From Moraxella sp035181385 (lineage in GTDB: Bacteria > Pseudomonadota > Gammaproteobacteria > Pseudomonadales > Moraxellaceae), in assembly GCF_035181385.1 (NCBI RefSeq), contig NZ_JAXCJK010000003.1, forward strand, positions 217,182 through 281,181: DNA of 64,000 nucleotides, given 5' to 3'. Under the pieces are notes generated by a model, which saw nothing but the letters and a program-made list of their open reading frames with translations, was not told where the DNA came from and did no database searches. The position numbers and the translations under genes were made by a program. Every line of letters begins with the position of its first letter. Within the stretch, counting starts at the first letter, position 1. Below, one piece after another: positions 1-9,730 of this stretch.

Positions 1-368
1 GGTTGACTGATGAGTATTATAAAGAAAGATTTTCTAAACATTAAAATTGTGATATAATAAGCACCCTGTATTGAATTGCGTCAGCGAATACCCATATAAC
101 TCATGCAATCGTGCAAAGCTTGTATTTTTGTGTAAAGTTCTTATCTTATGTTGCTAAAATTATTGACTTTGTAATGTCTTTAATAATAGTTCATATAAAT
201 ACATACAAAATATACAAAACTTGGCTGGACAAAACGGAAAAAATCGTTTTAAATACACTCAAGATTGAGCATGCCGTTTGAGCCCCTTTGGATTTTTTAT
301 TTTTTTAGGAAATTGAAATGGATCAGCGGTTTGTTTTTTTGGGTAAATTTAATTTTTGGAGAAAATTT
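1..368. other. left-edge intergenic region upstream of the CarO-like gene
   Basis: No convincing gene is seen here. The DNA is AT-rich. A perfect TATAAT lies at 53-58 without a good -35 box, and a TTGACT at 163-168 has only weak -10 candidates downstream. An ATG at 318 opens in frame with the CarO-like gene, but it would put 17 extra residues in front of a clean signal peptide, so I treat it as leader sequence. Confidence 0.5.
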
Positions 369-1178
369 ATGAAAGTTTTGAATCTGACTGTGATTGGTGC
401 TGCGGTACTACTATCTACCAGTGCAATGGCAAATGTTGCTGTGGATAGCACGAAAACTTTATTCAAAACTGCAACTAACCCAGCGGCAGTTAGTGCAGAA
501 ATTGGTACATTGGGCTATGGTGCAAACATCGGCTGGTCATTGAACGACCGCGTTGAACTACAAGCTGGTTGGACAGGTGGTAAAACCAATCAAGCGATTA
601 AGAGTGATGACATTGCTAAGGTTGTTAATGTCGCTAAAGCGCTGAACAATAACGCTAATGGTGCCAAAGTTGATGATTTGAACCTTGCGGTGAAAATCAA
701 TGCTTCTAACCCTTATTTGGGCGTTCAGCTTCGTCCAGCCGCCAACTGGTTTACTGTTGGTACAGGTGTAATCGTTCCTAACAATAAAATCGAAGTTGAA
801 GTGCAGCCAGGTGCGGGCGACAGTGGCAATTATCACATCGGTGGTGCTAAGTACTCAAAAGATGCAGTCGGTACTCTAAAAGGTAAAATTCAACATCGCA
901 ATACCTTGGCTCCTTACCTAACCGTTGGCTTCCGTCCAAATATCGGTAATAACTGGGGTCTATTTGGTGAAGTGGGTGCAACTTACCTAGGTAAAGTTAA
1001 TGTTGATATTGAAAATACCAAAGACAACGATGTAACTGTAACTGCTATTGACACTCAAAAGCCTATCAAGCTTGCTGAGCTAGTAGACCAAGCTGAGCGT
1101 GATATTGAATCTAAAAAAGATTTAAAATGGCTAAGCTGGTTCCCAATTGTTAAAGTTGGTGCTACTTACCGTTTCTAA
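369..1178 (+). CDS. carO: CarO-like outer-membrane beta-barrel protein
   Basis: Predicted 269-residue outer-membrane protein. Residues 1-21 form a signal peptide ending AMA before NVAV. The mature chain has alternating beta-strand character and ends in TYRF, with a terminal Phe typical of barrels inserted by the BAM complex. The stretches AEIGTLGYGA near the N terminus and APYLTVGF...NWGLFGEVGA in the second half resemble the Moraxellaceae CarO family, in which the Acinetobacter member is linked to basic amino acid and carbapenem uptake. The start at 369 is chosen because GGAG at 358-361 is well spaced and the signal peptide begins there; the in-frame ATG at 318 is less likely. A strong terminator follows, so it is probably monocistronic. 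The family assignment is from remembered similarity; the substrate is not shown. Confidence 0.75.
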   Translation: MKVLNLTVIGAAVLLSTSAMANVAVDSTKTLFKTATNPAAVSAEIGTLGYGANIGWSLNDRVELQAGWTGGKTNQAIKSDDIAKVVNVAKALNNNANGAKVDDLNLAVKINASNPYLGVQLRPAANWFTVGTGVIVPNNKIEVEVQPGAGDSGNYHIGGAKYSKDAVGTLKGKIQHRNTLAPYLTVGFRPNIGNNWGLFGEVGATYLGKVNVDIENTKDNDVTVTAIDTQKPIKLAELVDQAERDIESKKDLKWLSWFPIVKVGATYRF

Positions 1179-1204
1179 TTCATTTTGAATTTAAGCACAT
1201 AAAA

Positions 1205-1237
1205 CAATCCCAGCCTTTTGGTTGGGATTGTCTTTTT
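1205..1237 (+). terminator. intrinsic terminator after the CarO-like gene
   Basis: An 11-bp stem pairs 1205-1215 with 1220-1230, with one G-U pair and a TTTT loop, followed by a T-rich tail. Confidence 0.9.
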
Positions 1238-1526
1238 ATGGCTATGTTTTATATGTAAAACTTGGTGTGCTTAAAAAAACCAATGATCAGTATAAATTCA
1301 TCGCATCAAATACAGATATACAGCTTGGTAAATTCTTGATATAATTAATAATACTAAGTAATGATTTGACCATTTAATCTGGTTGGCGTGCCCAATCTTG
1401 TCGTTGTAGATTGGGTGTGGCACGATGAACCATTGAGTTCATCATAAAGTGGTTGGATTTGTTAACTTACCAAATTTAAACTTACCAATTACCAATTTTA
1501 CCAATGTAAAACACGGAGTTTTAAAA
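1238..1526. other. pepN leader region with two small hairpins
   Basis: No gene is seen. Two consecutive inverted repeats stand in front of pepN: CCCAATCT at 1391-1398 with AGATTGGG at 1408-1415, and GATGAAC at 1424-1430 with GTTCATC at 1437-1443. Neither has a T tract, so they are not simple terminators. They could structure the pepN 5' UTR or be operator sites. Confidence 0.4.
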
Positions 1527-4094
1527 ATGTCAGGGCAAGCCCCCACCAAAGTTTATCTAAAAGATTATACGCCACCTGTTTTTAAGGTTGCTAAAATTGA
1601 CCTTGATATTAAGTTGTATGATGGCCATGCTACTGTTGATGGCATGCTGAATATGATAAGACAGCATGATGGCGATCTTGTGCTTTTTGGGCGTGAATTA
1701 GAATTAAAGTCAGTAATCATGAATGGTGAAGTACTGACTTCTGATGATTATACACTAGATGATGAAAAATTGATCATTCATCATGCACCAGATGAGGTGG
1801 TTGTTCACACTTCTGTGGTAATTTATCCGCAGAAAAATACCGCACTTGAAGGATTGTACCAAGCTGGCACAGGGGCAGAAACGATGTTTGTTACCCAGTG
1901 CGAGCCAGAGGGTTTTCGTAAAATCACTTTCTATCCTGACCGCCCAGATGTGTTGGCAGAGTTTACCACTCGTGTGGAGGCGGATAAAGCATTTCCGACT
2001 TTACTTGCCAATGGCAACTTGATTGAGCAGGGTGATTTGGGTGATAGACATTTTGCCATTTGGCATGATCCAACTTTAAAGCCAAGCTATTTATTTGCCT
2101 GCGTCATTGCTGACCTTGATGTGATGCAAGATAAATTTACCACTTCTGAGGGTCGAGAAGTGTTGTTGGAAATCTATGCCACCAAGCAGGATTTGGATAA
2201 ATGTCATGTTGCCATGCAGGCTTTAAAAGATTCAATGAAGTGGGACGAAGATAATTATGGCTGTGCTTATGACCTAGACCGTTATATGATTGTGGCGACG
2301 GGCCAGTTTAATATGGGGGCGATGGAAAACAAAGGCTTGAATATTTTTAACACTTCTTGTGTCTTGGCCAGCCCAGAGACAGCAACCGATGAGCGTAGTT
2401 TCCGAGTTAAATCAGTTGTAGCACATGAATATTTTCACAACTGGACGGGCAATCGTGTTACCTGCCGTGATTGGTTTCAGCTGTGTTTAAAAGAAGGCTT
2501 GACGGTTTTTCGTGATCAGAGCTTTTCTGGTGATTTTCGTTCAAAAGCGGTACAACGCATTGAAGATGTGGCAGTGCTACAAGCACATCAGTTTGCCGAA
2601 GATGCTGGACCACTTGCTCATTGCGTTCGTCCTGAAAGTTTTGTGGAGATAAATAATTTTTACACCACGACCATTTACGAAAAAGGTGCAGAAATTGTTC
2701 GTATGATTGCCAATCTTTTGGGTAAGGAAAAATATCGCCAAGGTACAGATGAGTACTTTTCTCGACATGACGGACAAGCGGTAACCATTGAGGATTTTTT
2801 AGCCGCTTTATCGGTGGGTGATCAAAGGGTGATGGACTTTTTGGCTTGGTATCGTCAGCCTGGTACACCTGAATTATTTGGTGATTTTGAGGTTGATGGC
2901 AGTAAAGTAACCATCAATTTGTCTCAAAAAACTCGCCATGTAGCAGGTTTTGATACGCCAGTTGCCTTACCAATTCCTGTGGATACGGCAATTTTTAATG
3001 GTGAAACTGGTGAAATTTTGGCACAAAGAATGCTTCTTTTGACCAAAGAATCAGACAGCTTTGTATTTGAGGATTTAGCACTTGATGGTGTGCGTCCTGT
3101 CGTATCGGTATTGCGTAATTTTTCTGCTCCTGTCAAATTAAACTTTGAATATGGTGATGAGGATTTGATGAAGTTGGTGGCCTTTGAAAATGAAGGTTTC
3201 AACCGTTGGCAGGCGGTACAGATATTTGTCAATCGTCTGCTTTTGGGTAAATCTGACAACATCAAGCTTTTGACCGATACGCTGCGTGCAGTTGTGCCAA
3301 GTTTGATGAATACCGACCCTATGTTGACCGCCCGCCTGTTTGATATACCAAGTGAACAAGAATTGGCGATGGCGTACGAATCAGATTATCAGCCTTCGGC
3401 AGTCAAAGCGGTTCGAGATGAGCTAAAAAAAGCGATTGCAAATGATTTGTCTGATGTCGTAGGTGAGTGGTATCAGATGTTGCCAATTGAGCCGTATGAA
3501 GATACGCCTGATGCTCGTGGCCGTCGTCTGTTGCGTAATGTGTTATTAGACATTGCACTAAGTGCAGGTGTGGACAATGCAGAAAATTGGACATATCGTC
3601 AATATGATCTTGCTGTATGTATGAGTGAAAGATTGGGTGCACTGTCGGCAATGGTTGAGTTTGACTTGGCAAAATCTGCTGATTATGTGGCAGACTTTTA
3701 TGACAGATTTGCTGATGATGATTTGGTCATTGATTCTTGGTTTAGCATTCAGGCACGAGCAGGCAGTCGTGATGTGGCGTTCATCAAGTCATTGATGCAA
3801 AGAGACGACTATGATTGGAATACGCCGAATCGTGTGCGTACCACGCTAGGCGGCTTGGCTACCAAGTCTGTTCAGCTATGGAGCGAAGAAGGCTTATCGC
3901 TGTATTTTGATGCCATCATTCGCCTTGATGCAACCAATCCTGCATTGGCATCACGACTGCTATCTAATTTGAGTCATTGGTACACACTAAGTGAGGCAAG
4001 TAAAGCACAAGTTAAAGAAAGGTTAATTGCTTTGCAGACTGCTGCCAAATCCAAAAATGTGTTAGAATTTGTTAATAATATGCTAAACGCCTAA
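1527..4094 (+). CDS. pepN: aminopeptidase N (M1 family)
   Basis: Zinc metallo-aminopeptidase of 855 residues that removes N-terminal amino acids from peptides in the cytoplasm. The exopeptidase motif GAMEN is at residues 264-268, the zinc motif HEYFH at 300-304, and the third ligand Glu323 sits the expected 18 residues beyond the second His. Length and layout match E. coli PepN (870 residues). The open frame extends to 1449, but the extra 26 residues look non-conserved and CGGAG at 1514-1518 is correctly placed for the ATG at 1527. The gene stands alone between terminators. Confidence 0.96.
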   Translation: MSGQAPTKVYLKDYTPPVFKVAKIDLDIKLYDGHATVDGMLNMIRQHDGDLVLFGRELELKSVIMNGEVLTSDDYTLDDEKLIIHHAPDEVVVHTSVVIYPQKNTALEGLYQAGTGAETMFVTQCEPEGFRKITFYPDRPDVLAEFTTRVEADKAFPTLLANGNLIEQGDLGDRHFAIWHDPTLKPSYLFACVIADLDVMQDKFTTSEGREVLLEIYATKQDLDKCHVAMQALKDSMKWDEDNYGCAYDLDRYMIVATGQFNMGAMENKGLNIFNTSCVLASPETATDERSFRVKSVVAHEYFHNWTGNRVTCRDWFQLCLKEGLTVFRDQSFSGDFRSKAVQRIEDVAVLQAHQFAEDAGPLAHCVRPESFVEINNFYTTTIYEKGAEIVRMIANLLGKEKYRQGTDEYFSRHDGQAVTIEDFLAALSVGDQRVMDFLAWYRQPGTPELFGDFEVDGSKVTINLSQKTRHVAGFDTPVALPIPVDTAIFNGETGEILAQRMLLLTKESDSFVFEDLALDGVRPVVSVLRNFSAPVKLNFEYGDEDLMKLVAFENEGFNRWQAVQIFVNRLLLGKSDNIKLLTDTLRAVVPSLMNTDPMLTARLFDIPSEQELAMAYESDYQPSAVKAVRDELKKAIANDLSDVVGEWYQMLPIEPYEDTPDARGRRLLRNVLLDIALSAGVDNAENWTYRQYDLAVCMSERLGALSAMVEFDLAKSADYVADFYDRFADDDLVIDSWFSIQARAGSRDVAFIKSLMQRDDYDWNTPNRVRTTLGGLATKSVQLWSEEGLSLYFDAIIRLDATNPALASRLLSNLSHWYTLSEASKAQVKERLIALQTAAKSKNVLEFVNNMLNA

Positions 4095-4104
4095 CCATGA
4101 CCAT

Positions 4105-4138
4105 AAAATACGGTGAGTCTGACTTGCCGTATTTTTTT
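4105..4138 (+). terminator. intrinsic terminator after pepN
   Basis: AAATACGG and CCGTATTT arms with further wobble pairing toward the loop, followed by seven T residues. Confidence 0.85.
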
Positions 4139-4180
4139 GTTTCTTTTACAATCAATAAAGACTAAAAATACCCAAATTCA

Positions 4181-5542
4181 ATGAAGCCACCTTTTTATTA
4201 CACCCCAATCATTCGTCTTGCCATGCCAATCTATCGTTACATGGTCAAAAGAAAATCGCAACATTTGTTGACTTATGAGCGAGAGTTGAATGAACGATTT
4301 GGCAAAAAATATCTGCCTGTGCCAGCAATGACCTTTTTAAAAGATTGCTTGGACGACTTGGATTGTTTTGGTGAAAAATCAATCCAAAATAAAGTCTTGA
4401 TATGGTGTCATGCGGTGAGTCTTGGTGAGCTAAATACTGCTTATCCATTATTAAAAATCTTATTAAATCAGGGGTTTGGACTTTGGATTACCAGTAGTAC
4501 ACAAACGGGTTTTAATCGAGTTGGTGTGCTATTTAAGGGCGAGTTGGGAAAGTCGGTTAATCATAGTTTTGTGCCTGTGGACGACTTGATTGTCATTCGG
4601 CGATTCATTGCTCATGCTCGCCCAGTCATGGCAATATTTGTTGAGACAGAGCTGTGGGCCAATATTTTGTATGAACTCAATCGTCAAAGCATTCCATCTG
4701 TCTTGGTCAATGCCAGATTGACCAAGAAGTCTTTTGATGGTTATGCAAAATTTGGCAAATTGAGCCAAAGCATGATGCAAAACCTGACCGCCATCATTGC
4801 CCAAGATGAAGTATCGGCAGACAGATTTGCTAAATTGGGTGCGAATAAAGAAAAAATTCATGTTGCCAACTCTTTGAAATGGGCAAATCTTGGGCAATTA
4901 TCAAACGAAAATCAAGACCTTGTGGCTAAGATTGCTACTTGGCAAATCGGTCAAAGACCAATCTGGCTTGTCGGTAGTACTCATGAAGGTGAGGAGATAC
5001 TGATGCTTGAAGTTCAAAAACAGCTATTAAAATCTGACAAAAACCCTTTGCTAATCCTTGTGCCACGCCACCCAGAGCGTTTTGATGAGGTGGCGGTTTT
5101 GTGTCAATCATCAGGGCTTATCACACACAGACGCTCGCAAAATGAACAAATCACACCAGATACACAGGTGTATCTGGTGGACAGTATGGGTGAGCTTTTG
5201 GCATGGTATAAAGTGTGTGATGTGGCGGTGGTGGCTGGATCATTTGTTGATAAGGGCGGGCACAATCCGATTGAGCCTGCATCTTTTGCAAAACCTGTGG
5301 TGATGGGGCGGTTTGTCAAAAATTGCGAGGCTTTGGTGGCACAATTGTCGCAAGTTTCTGCACTTGTGCAGACAAACAGTGTGGCAACTGATATTGCTGA
5401 GGCGGTGGCGTGCTGGTTGTTTGATGTCAATGCAGCAACAATATCAGGACAAGCTGGGGCAGATTTGGTTACCCAAAAACGACACTCTGCCCAAATACAG
5501 GCTGACATTTTGTTAAATTATTTGTCTTCTTGCCAAGACTAA
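4181..5542 (+). CDS. waaA: 3-deoxy-D-manno-octulosonic acid (Kdo) transferase
   Basis: Transfers Kdo from CMP-Kdo to lipid A on the inner face of the inner membrane, a committed step in lipooligosaccharide synthesis. The acceptor-domain segment CHAVSLGELNTAYP carries the conserved Glu (residue 83) corresponding to the catalytic Glu of WaaA. PVDD, ETELW and NARL motifs and the C-terminal VGSTHEGEE and GGHNPIEPA segments of GT30 enzymes follow in order. At 453 residues it is longer than E. coli WaaA; roughly 20 extra residues lie around positions 46-70, before the catalytic motif. No strong Shine-Dalgarno sequence is visible before the ATG. It converges with psd, sharing a terminator. Confidence 0.93.
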   Translation: MKPPFYYTPIIRLAMPIYRYMVKRKSQHLLTYERELNERFGKKYLPVPAMTFLKDCLDDLDCFGEKSIQNKVLIWCHAVSLGELNTAYPLLKILLNQGFGLWITSSTQTGFNRVGVLFKGELGKSVNHSFVPVDDLIVIRRFIAHARPVMAIFVETELWANILYELNRQSIPSVLVNARLTKKSFDGYAKFGKLSQSMMQNLTAIIAQDEVSADRFAKLGANKEKIHVANSLKWANLGQLSNENQDLVAKIATWQIGQRPIWLVGSTHEGEEILMLEVQKQLLKSDKNPLLILVPRHPERFDEVAVLCQSSGLITHRRSQNEQITPDTQVYLVDSMGELLAWYKVCDVAVVAGSFVDKGGHNPIEPASFAKPVVMGRFVKNCEALVAQLSQVSALVQTNSVATDIAEAVACWLFDVNAATISGQAGADLVTQKRHSAQIQADILLNYLSSCQD

Positions 5543-5568
5543 AACTGGTATTTGATGTTTAGATAAAC

Positions 5569-5600
5569 AAAAAAAGAATGCCATCAGCACTCTTTTTTTG
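5569..5600. terminator. bidirectional terminator between waaA and psd
   Basis: A-rich and T-rich arms flank AATGC/GCACT with a short loop: an A tract on one side and a T tract on the other, so it can serve both converging genes. Confidence 0.8.
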
Positions 5601-5611
5601 TTTTTGTAAAT

Positions 5612-6451
5612 TTAGGCGTTTGGGCAAATCTTGGCGATTTGCTCTCCCATTTGTACCGTTTTACTATGCACAAGGCCATCATTCCACATTGTGCCTGCTG
5701 ATTTTGGCAGGATGATGATGGCGGTGGAGCCAAGATAAAATTGCCCAAGCTCATCACCTTTTTTGAGTGGCAAATCGTGTGTGCGATGTTGAATATAAGG
5801 CGTGCGTTTGATTGCTCCTGTTGCCACACAGCTAATGCCTGCCACTATCATTGCACCCACTAGGACTACGCACGCTTTGCCAAAGGTGGTGTCAAACTCA
5901 CACACCAGCCGTTCATTTCTTGCAAACAGATCAGGCACATGCTCAGCGGTGGTATTATTGACCGAAAATAGTGTGCCTGGCACATAACGGGTGGCGGTCA
6001 GCACGCCATCAAAAGGCATATGTACACGGTGATAGTTTGTGGGTGCCAGATAAATGGTGGCAAAAGAACCATCAACAAATGTCTTGCCCAATTCAAAATC
6101 AGCAAGTAATTGTCCTACATCATAGTCATGCCCTTTGGCTTGTAATAATTGCCCTTGATGAATTGTTCCGATTTGGCTGATTTTGCCATCAGCAGGGCAA
6201 GCCACGCCATCGGTGCTATCATCTATTGGACGCATGCCATCTTTTAACTCACGAGTAAAAAAATCGTTAAAGCTGTCATAGTCATCTAAGTTGTCTCGCT
6301 TGTATTCTGCCAAATCTATATCATAGGCTTTGGCAAAAGCATGAATGAAAGTTTTTTTGATATAAGGATTGTCGCTCCTAGCAAGGTGGCCTGCAATTTT
6401 AGAGAGGGTCTGTTGCGGGGCGATATTTTGGGCTAAGGTAAATAAATTCAT
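5612..6451 (-). CDS. psd: phosphatidylserine decarboxylase
   Basis: Membrane-associated pyruvoyl enzyme that makes phosphatidylethanolamine from phosphatidylserine, the product of pssA elsewhere in this window. The self-cleavage motif LGST is near residue 242; cleavage before Ser would create the beta chain and a pyruvoyl alpha chain of about 38 residues. The PTNYHRVHMP segment carries the conserved His residues. Length 279 residues is normal. Two ATGs overlap at 6454 and 6451; the GGAGG at 6456-6460 is only one base from the first but four from the second, so the second is the likelier start. Confidence 0.95.
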   Translation of the reverse strand: MNLFTLAQNIAPQQTLSKIAGHLARSDNPYIKKTFIHAFAKAYDIDLAEYKRDNLDDYDSFNDFFTRELKDGMRPIDDSTDGVACPADGKISQIGTIHQGQLLQAKGHDYDVGQLLADFELGKTFVDGSFATIYLAPTNYHRVHMPFDGVLTATRYVPGTLFSVNNTTAEHVPDLFARNERLVCEFDTTFGKACVVLVGAMIVAGISCVATGAIKRTPYIQHRTHDLPLKKGDELGQFYLGSTAIIILPKSAGTMWNDGLVHSKTVQMGEQIAKICPNA

Positions 6452-6601
6452 CATTCCTCCATTTTGTATGTTGTTTGGTGCATTGTTTGGGTTGGTGTAT
6501 TTTAACCGATATTTGTTATAATGACCGTTTTATTTTTGCAAACTTGTATGATAAATCTGCCATTTGGCTAATCAATTGTAAGAATCAAACTAAGGAAATC
6601 T

Positions 6602-7054
6602 ATGAAAGCTTTAATTCAACGAGTTCATTTTGCTCATGTTGAGGTAGATGGTAAAATTATTGGTCAGATTCAAAATGGAGTGCTTGCATATATCGGCATT
6701 GGCAAAGATGACGATTTTGGGCGTGCGTGCAAACTTATTGATAAAATTCTAGCCTATCGTATTTTTGAAAATACTACCGAGGTTGAAAAACTGGGCAAGT
6801 TGGATAAATCCGTATCTGATTTTGGTGGAGGCTTATTGCTTGTTTCACAGTTTACCTTGATGGCAAAGACGGATAAGGGTCGTCGCCCTGATTTTGCTCC
6901 TGCTATGCCACCTGATGATGCCAAACGATTATTTGATCAGTTGGTGGTTTATGCCAAATCAGTTTATCCAAGCGTCCAAACAGGAGAGTTTGGTGCTGAT
7001 ATGATGGTAAGTTGTGCTAATGATGGGCCGATTAATTTCATTTTGGAGGTTTGA
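6602..7054 (+). CDS. dtd: D-aminoacyl-tRNA deacylase
   Basis: Proofreading enzyme of 150 residues that hydrolyses D-aminoacyl-tRNA and so keeps D-amino acids out of protein. The conserved SQFTL motif and the cross-subunit Gly-Pro in NDGPINFILEV are present, and the size matches the bacterial dimeric enzyme. A TATAAT at 6517-6522 in the psd-dtd divergent gap is a likely -10 element. The neighbouring dadA on the opposite strand also acts on D-amino acids; the two genes converge with eight bases between them, so shared context rather than an operon. Confidence 0.96.
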   Translation: MKALIQRVHFAHVEVDGKIIGQIQNGVLAYIGIGKDDDFGRACKLIDKILAYRIFENTTEVEKLGKLDKSVSDFGGGLLLVSQFTLMAKTDKGRRPDFAPAMPPDDAKRLFDQLVVYAKSVYPSVQTGEFGADMMVSCANDGPINFILEV

Positions 7055-7062
7055 TGGCAAAA

Positions 7063-8394
7063 TCAGTATCCAATGAATGCAAAATCAAGAGGTGGTATCT
7101 TTGCTGTCATCAGCAACGATAAAGCAAGTGCAGAGCCACAAGAGTGTGTAAAGCCAAGTGTGCCATGCCCTGTGTTTAGCCATAGATTATCAAACTGATC
7201 ACCAGTACCACCATGTTTGATATGACCAAGATAGGCACGCCCGATGAGTGGTACATTTGAGGGAGTCATAGGACGAAGCCCTGTCCAGTAGTTTGGCTCA
7301 TCATAGCTTAGTGCATCGCCAAATAGCATTTGCACACGCCGTGTCAAAGCCTGACAGCGTATGTCATTGAGTTTGGTATTGTAGCCGTCAAATTCTGCCG
7401 TACCAGCCACTCGTAGTACATCACGCTCACCACTTGTGAATCGACTCATGACAAGTTTGTACTCATCATCAATAAGACTGACCTGTGGGACGCGTGTGCC
7501 ATCAAGCACGGTGTAGGTTGCAGAGTAGCCCTTAGCAGGGAAAATGGGCAAGCTTACCCCAATGGGATTAAGCAAGCGTTTGCCATAACTTGCCAGACAT
7601 ACAACATAATGGTCGGCACGGTGAGCGGATTTGATACCATTTTGGCAGATGGTGATGTGGCTAATGCGTCTGTCTACTGCTACGATTTCATCAATGTGTG
7701 TATTGAAGACAAATTTTACTCCATTGGCTTGACAATGTCTGGCAAGCTGATTGGTAAAAACATTCGCATTGGCAGAAAAATCAGTATTTGTATAGGTTGC
7801 ACCTATAAGCTTATTACCAAGTACTGATAGGGCAGGTTCAATATCAATTGCTTGGTCGGGTGTGATGGGTATGCGATGACAGCCCAGCTCCTGCATTCTT
7901 ATGGTGGGGGCAATGGCAGACTGGTATTCGGCAAGGTCGGTATAAAAATGCATGATGCCTTGTAGGCGTTGCTCAAATGCTAGCGGTAATTCACTCATTA
8001 GTGCTTTTAAGGTTGCACGAGAGTATAGTCCTAAACTGACCATTTGTTTTAAGTTGTCATCAGCACGGCCTTTTGTACATTCTTTTAAAAAGCGTAGGAT
8101 AAAGCGGATTTGCTCAATGTTGCCATTGGGGCGGTAGAGTAGCGGTGCGTCAGGTTGGGCGAGCCATTTTAAGGCCTTTATGGGTGTGGTAGGATTCGCC
8201 CAAGGCGTTGCGTGGCATACAGAAATTTGTCCACCATTAGCAAAACTTGTTTCCATTGCAGGGGAGTTTTGTCGGTCAATGACGGTAACATCAAAACCAG
8301 CTTGTGACAGATACCATGCACTTGCTACGCCAGTTACACCAGCACCAAGCACGGTAACGGAGCTTTTGGCATCAGCCACGAGCGACACTGCCAT
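7063..8394 (-). CDS. dadA: D-amino acid dehydrogenase, small subunit type
   Basis: FAD-dependent membrane-associated enzyme that oxidises D-amino acids (classically D-alanine) to keto acids and passes electrons to the respiratory chain. The N-terminal dinucleotide-binding motif GAGVTG lies within VTVLGAGVTGVASAW, and the C-terminal GTGDQFDNLWLNTGHGTLG segment holds the second FAD contact. Its 443 residues match DadA (about 432). The start overlaps the end of ygfZ by 23 bases, suggesting translational coupling in a ygfZ-dadA operon. Confidence 0.9.
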   Translation of the reverse strand: MAVSLVADAKSSVTVLGAGVTGVASAWYLSQAGFDVTVIDRQNSPAMETSFANGGQISVCHATPWANPTTPIKALKWLAQPDAPLLYRPNGNIEQIRFILRFLKECTKGRADDNLKQMVSLGLYSRATLKALMSELPLAFEQRLQGIMHFYTDLAEYQSAIAPTIRMQELGCHRIPITPDQAIDIEPALSVLGNKLIGATYTNTDFSANANVFTNQLARHCQANGVKFVFNTHIDEIVAVDRRISHITICQNGIKSAHRADHYVVCLASYGKRLLNPIGVSLPIFPAKGYSATYTVLDGTRVPQVSLIDDEYKLVMSRFTSGERDVLRVAGTAEFDGYNTKLNDIRCQALTRRVQMLFGDALSYDEPNYWTGLRPMTPSNVPLIGRAYLGHIKHGGTGDQFDNLWLNTGHGTLGFTHSCGSALALSLLMTAKIPPLDFAFIGY

Positions 8395-9046
8395 TTAGGT
8401 TGTCTGGTAAAGATAAAACAGTTAAATTTTTCAAATCATCAGGGCGTGCAACGACCAAAGCGAGCTGGCCATCGCTATTGACAACGGTGACTTTATTATC
8501 AATATCAATATCGCCAGCTTTGACAAGGTGTAGCCATGCTTTCGGGGTGGCCTTAAACCAAAGCCTTGCAATGATCTCCTGCCCTAAATAACAGCCTTTG
8601 TCATAATCTACACCACCACGCTGGTGCAGCCGAAGCTCTTGTGGCTGAAATTGCTCACTTGTCTTGGCGGTTATCCAATAATTGCCTGTTTTTAGACTGA
8701 CTTCTTGCCAAGTTTGCCAATCTGCTTCGCTTTGATTTTCCAAAAAAGTTGGCACATGGTTCATGACGCATGGATAAATTTGGATAGGCTTAGATAAAGA
8801 TATTTTTGAAAATGTGCCATATTTTTTGATGTGTGCCTGAAAATCATCTGCCAGATCACTTGATAGCACAATGACAAACGCATCGTTTATTTTTTTTATC
8901 CAAAGTCCAAATTGCACGCGTCCTTTTAGGTTGCAAATGGCGGTGGGTAGATATTCACTACCGATTTTGGCAGTGTTTGCGGTGATTTGGCCTTGCAAAA
9001 ATTTGTCAGCGTCTTTGCCACTTAGTGTGAATGCGGTAAAATTCAT
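8372..9046 (-). CDS. ygfZ: tRNA-modifying / folate-binding protein YgfZ
   Basis: Folate-binding protein of the YgfZ/GcvT family, 224 residues, which supports assembly or repair of iron-sulfur enzymes such as MiaB. The signature KGCYLGQE, with the essential Cys, is clear and precedes an ARLWF segment. The open frame reaches 9088, but MNFTAFTLSGKDADKFLQGQ at 9046 is the usual family N terminus and has GGA at normal distance. This member is shorter than the E. coli protein (326 residues), mainly in the C-terminal domain. First gene of a two-gene operon with dadA. Confidence 0.88.
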   Translation of the reverse strand: MNFTAFTLSGKDADKFLQGQITANTAKIGSEYLPTAICNLKGRVQFGLWIKKINDAFVIVLSSDLADDFQAHIKKYGTFSKISLSKPIQIYPCVMNHVPTFLENQSEADWQTWQEVSLKTGNYWITAKTSEQFQPQELRLHQRGGVDYDKGCYLGQEIIARLWFKATPKAWLHLVKAGDIDIDNKVTVVNSDGQLALVVARPDDLKNLTVLSLPDNLNGSVARG

Positions 9047-9203
9047 GGTGATTATCCAAAAACTGTCAATAAAACCAAAATATATCAAACTTCATTAATA
9101 AAATGCTAGGTTGGGGAGGCTTCTTAAAATTCAAGGGTAAAAATTTTTCCAAATTTACTGTAAATTAAGTTAAAATAAGAGTTTAATCAACTAGGAAAAG
9201 ACC

Positions 9204-9542
9204 ATGACACTACCAAACTGCCCAAAATGCGATGAAAGCTATACTTACCAAGATGGTGAACTGTTGATTTGCCCCATGTGTAGCCATGAGTGGCAACAAG
9301 GCGAAGCAGAAGACAACTCCCCTGTCATTAAAGATGCAGTTGGCAATGTACTCAATGACGGTGATAGTGTTACTGTGATTAAAGATTTGAAGGTAAAAGG
9401 CTCGTCTACACCAATTAAAGTTGGCACTAAGGTCAAATCCATTCGTCTGATTTATGATGCACCAGACGACCACGACATTGATTGTAAAATTGATGGTTTT
9501 GGGGCGATGAAACTAAAATCTTCTGTTGTCAAAAAGGCCTGA
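9204..9542 (+). CDS. yjdM: zinc-ribbon protein of the PhnA/YjdM family
   Basis: A 112-residue cytoplasmic protein. The N terminus has a zinc ribbon (CPKC then CPMC, residues 6-9 and 24-27 approximately) followed by the family core DSVTVIKDLKVKGSS and a KVGTKVK SH3-like segment. Formerly called alkylphosphonate utilisation protein PhnA; its true role is not settled. AGGAAAAG just upstream of the ATG gives a good ribosome site. It is divergent from ygfZ and appears to stand alone. Confidence 0.88.
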   Translation: MTLPNCPKCDESYTYQDGELLICPMCSHEWQQGEAEDNSPVIKDAVGNVLNDGDSVTVIKDLKVKGSSTPIKVGTKVKSIRLIYDAPDDHDIDCKIDGFGAMKLKSSVVKKA

Positions 9543-9730
9543 TTCACTTTGATGATGCTTGGCGTTTTCATTTAAACATATCAAAGCATTCATTTTTTGG
9601 TTTTTTATTGCTACTTGCCACAAATATGAACCATGCCAGCTTGCTTTGTTTCTATTTAAACATTTAAACTGCTTTTTACTTTAGATCATTTGACAAACCG
9701 TTCAACAAACTTAACAAAAAGAGACTTAAA

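Noticed and set aside
318..371. Upstream ATG (318) as start of the CarO-like protein
   Set aside because: It would add 17 residues before a standard signal peptide; GGAG is correctly spaced for 369 instead.
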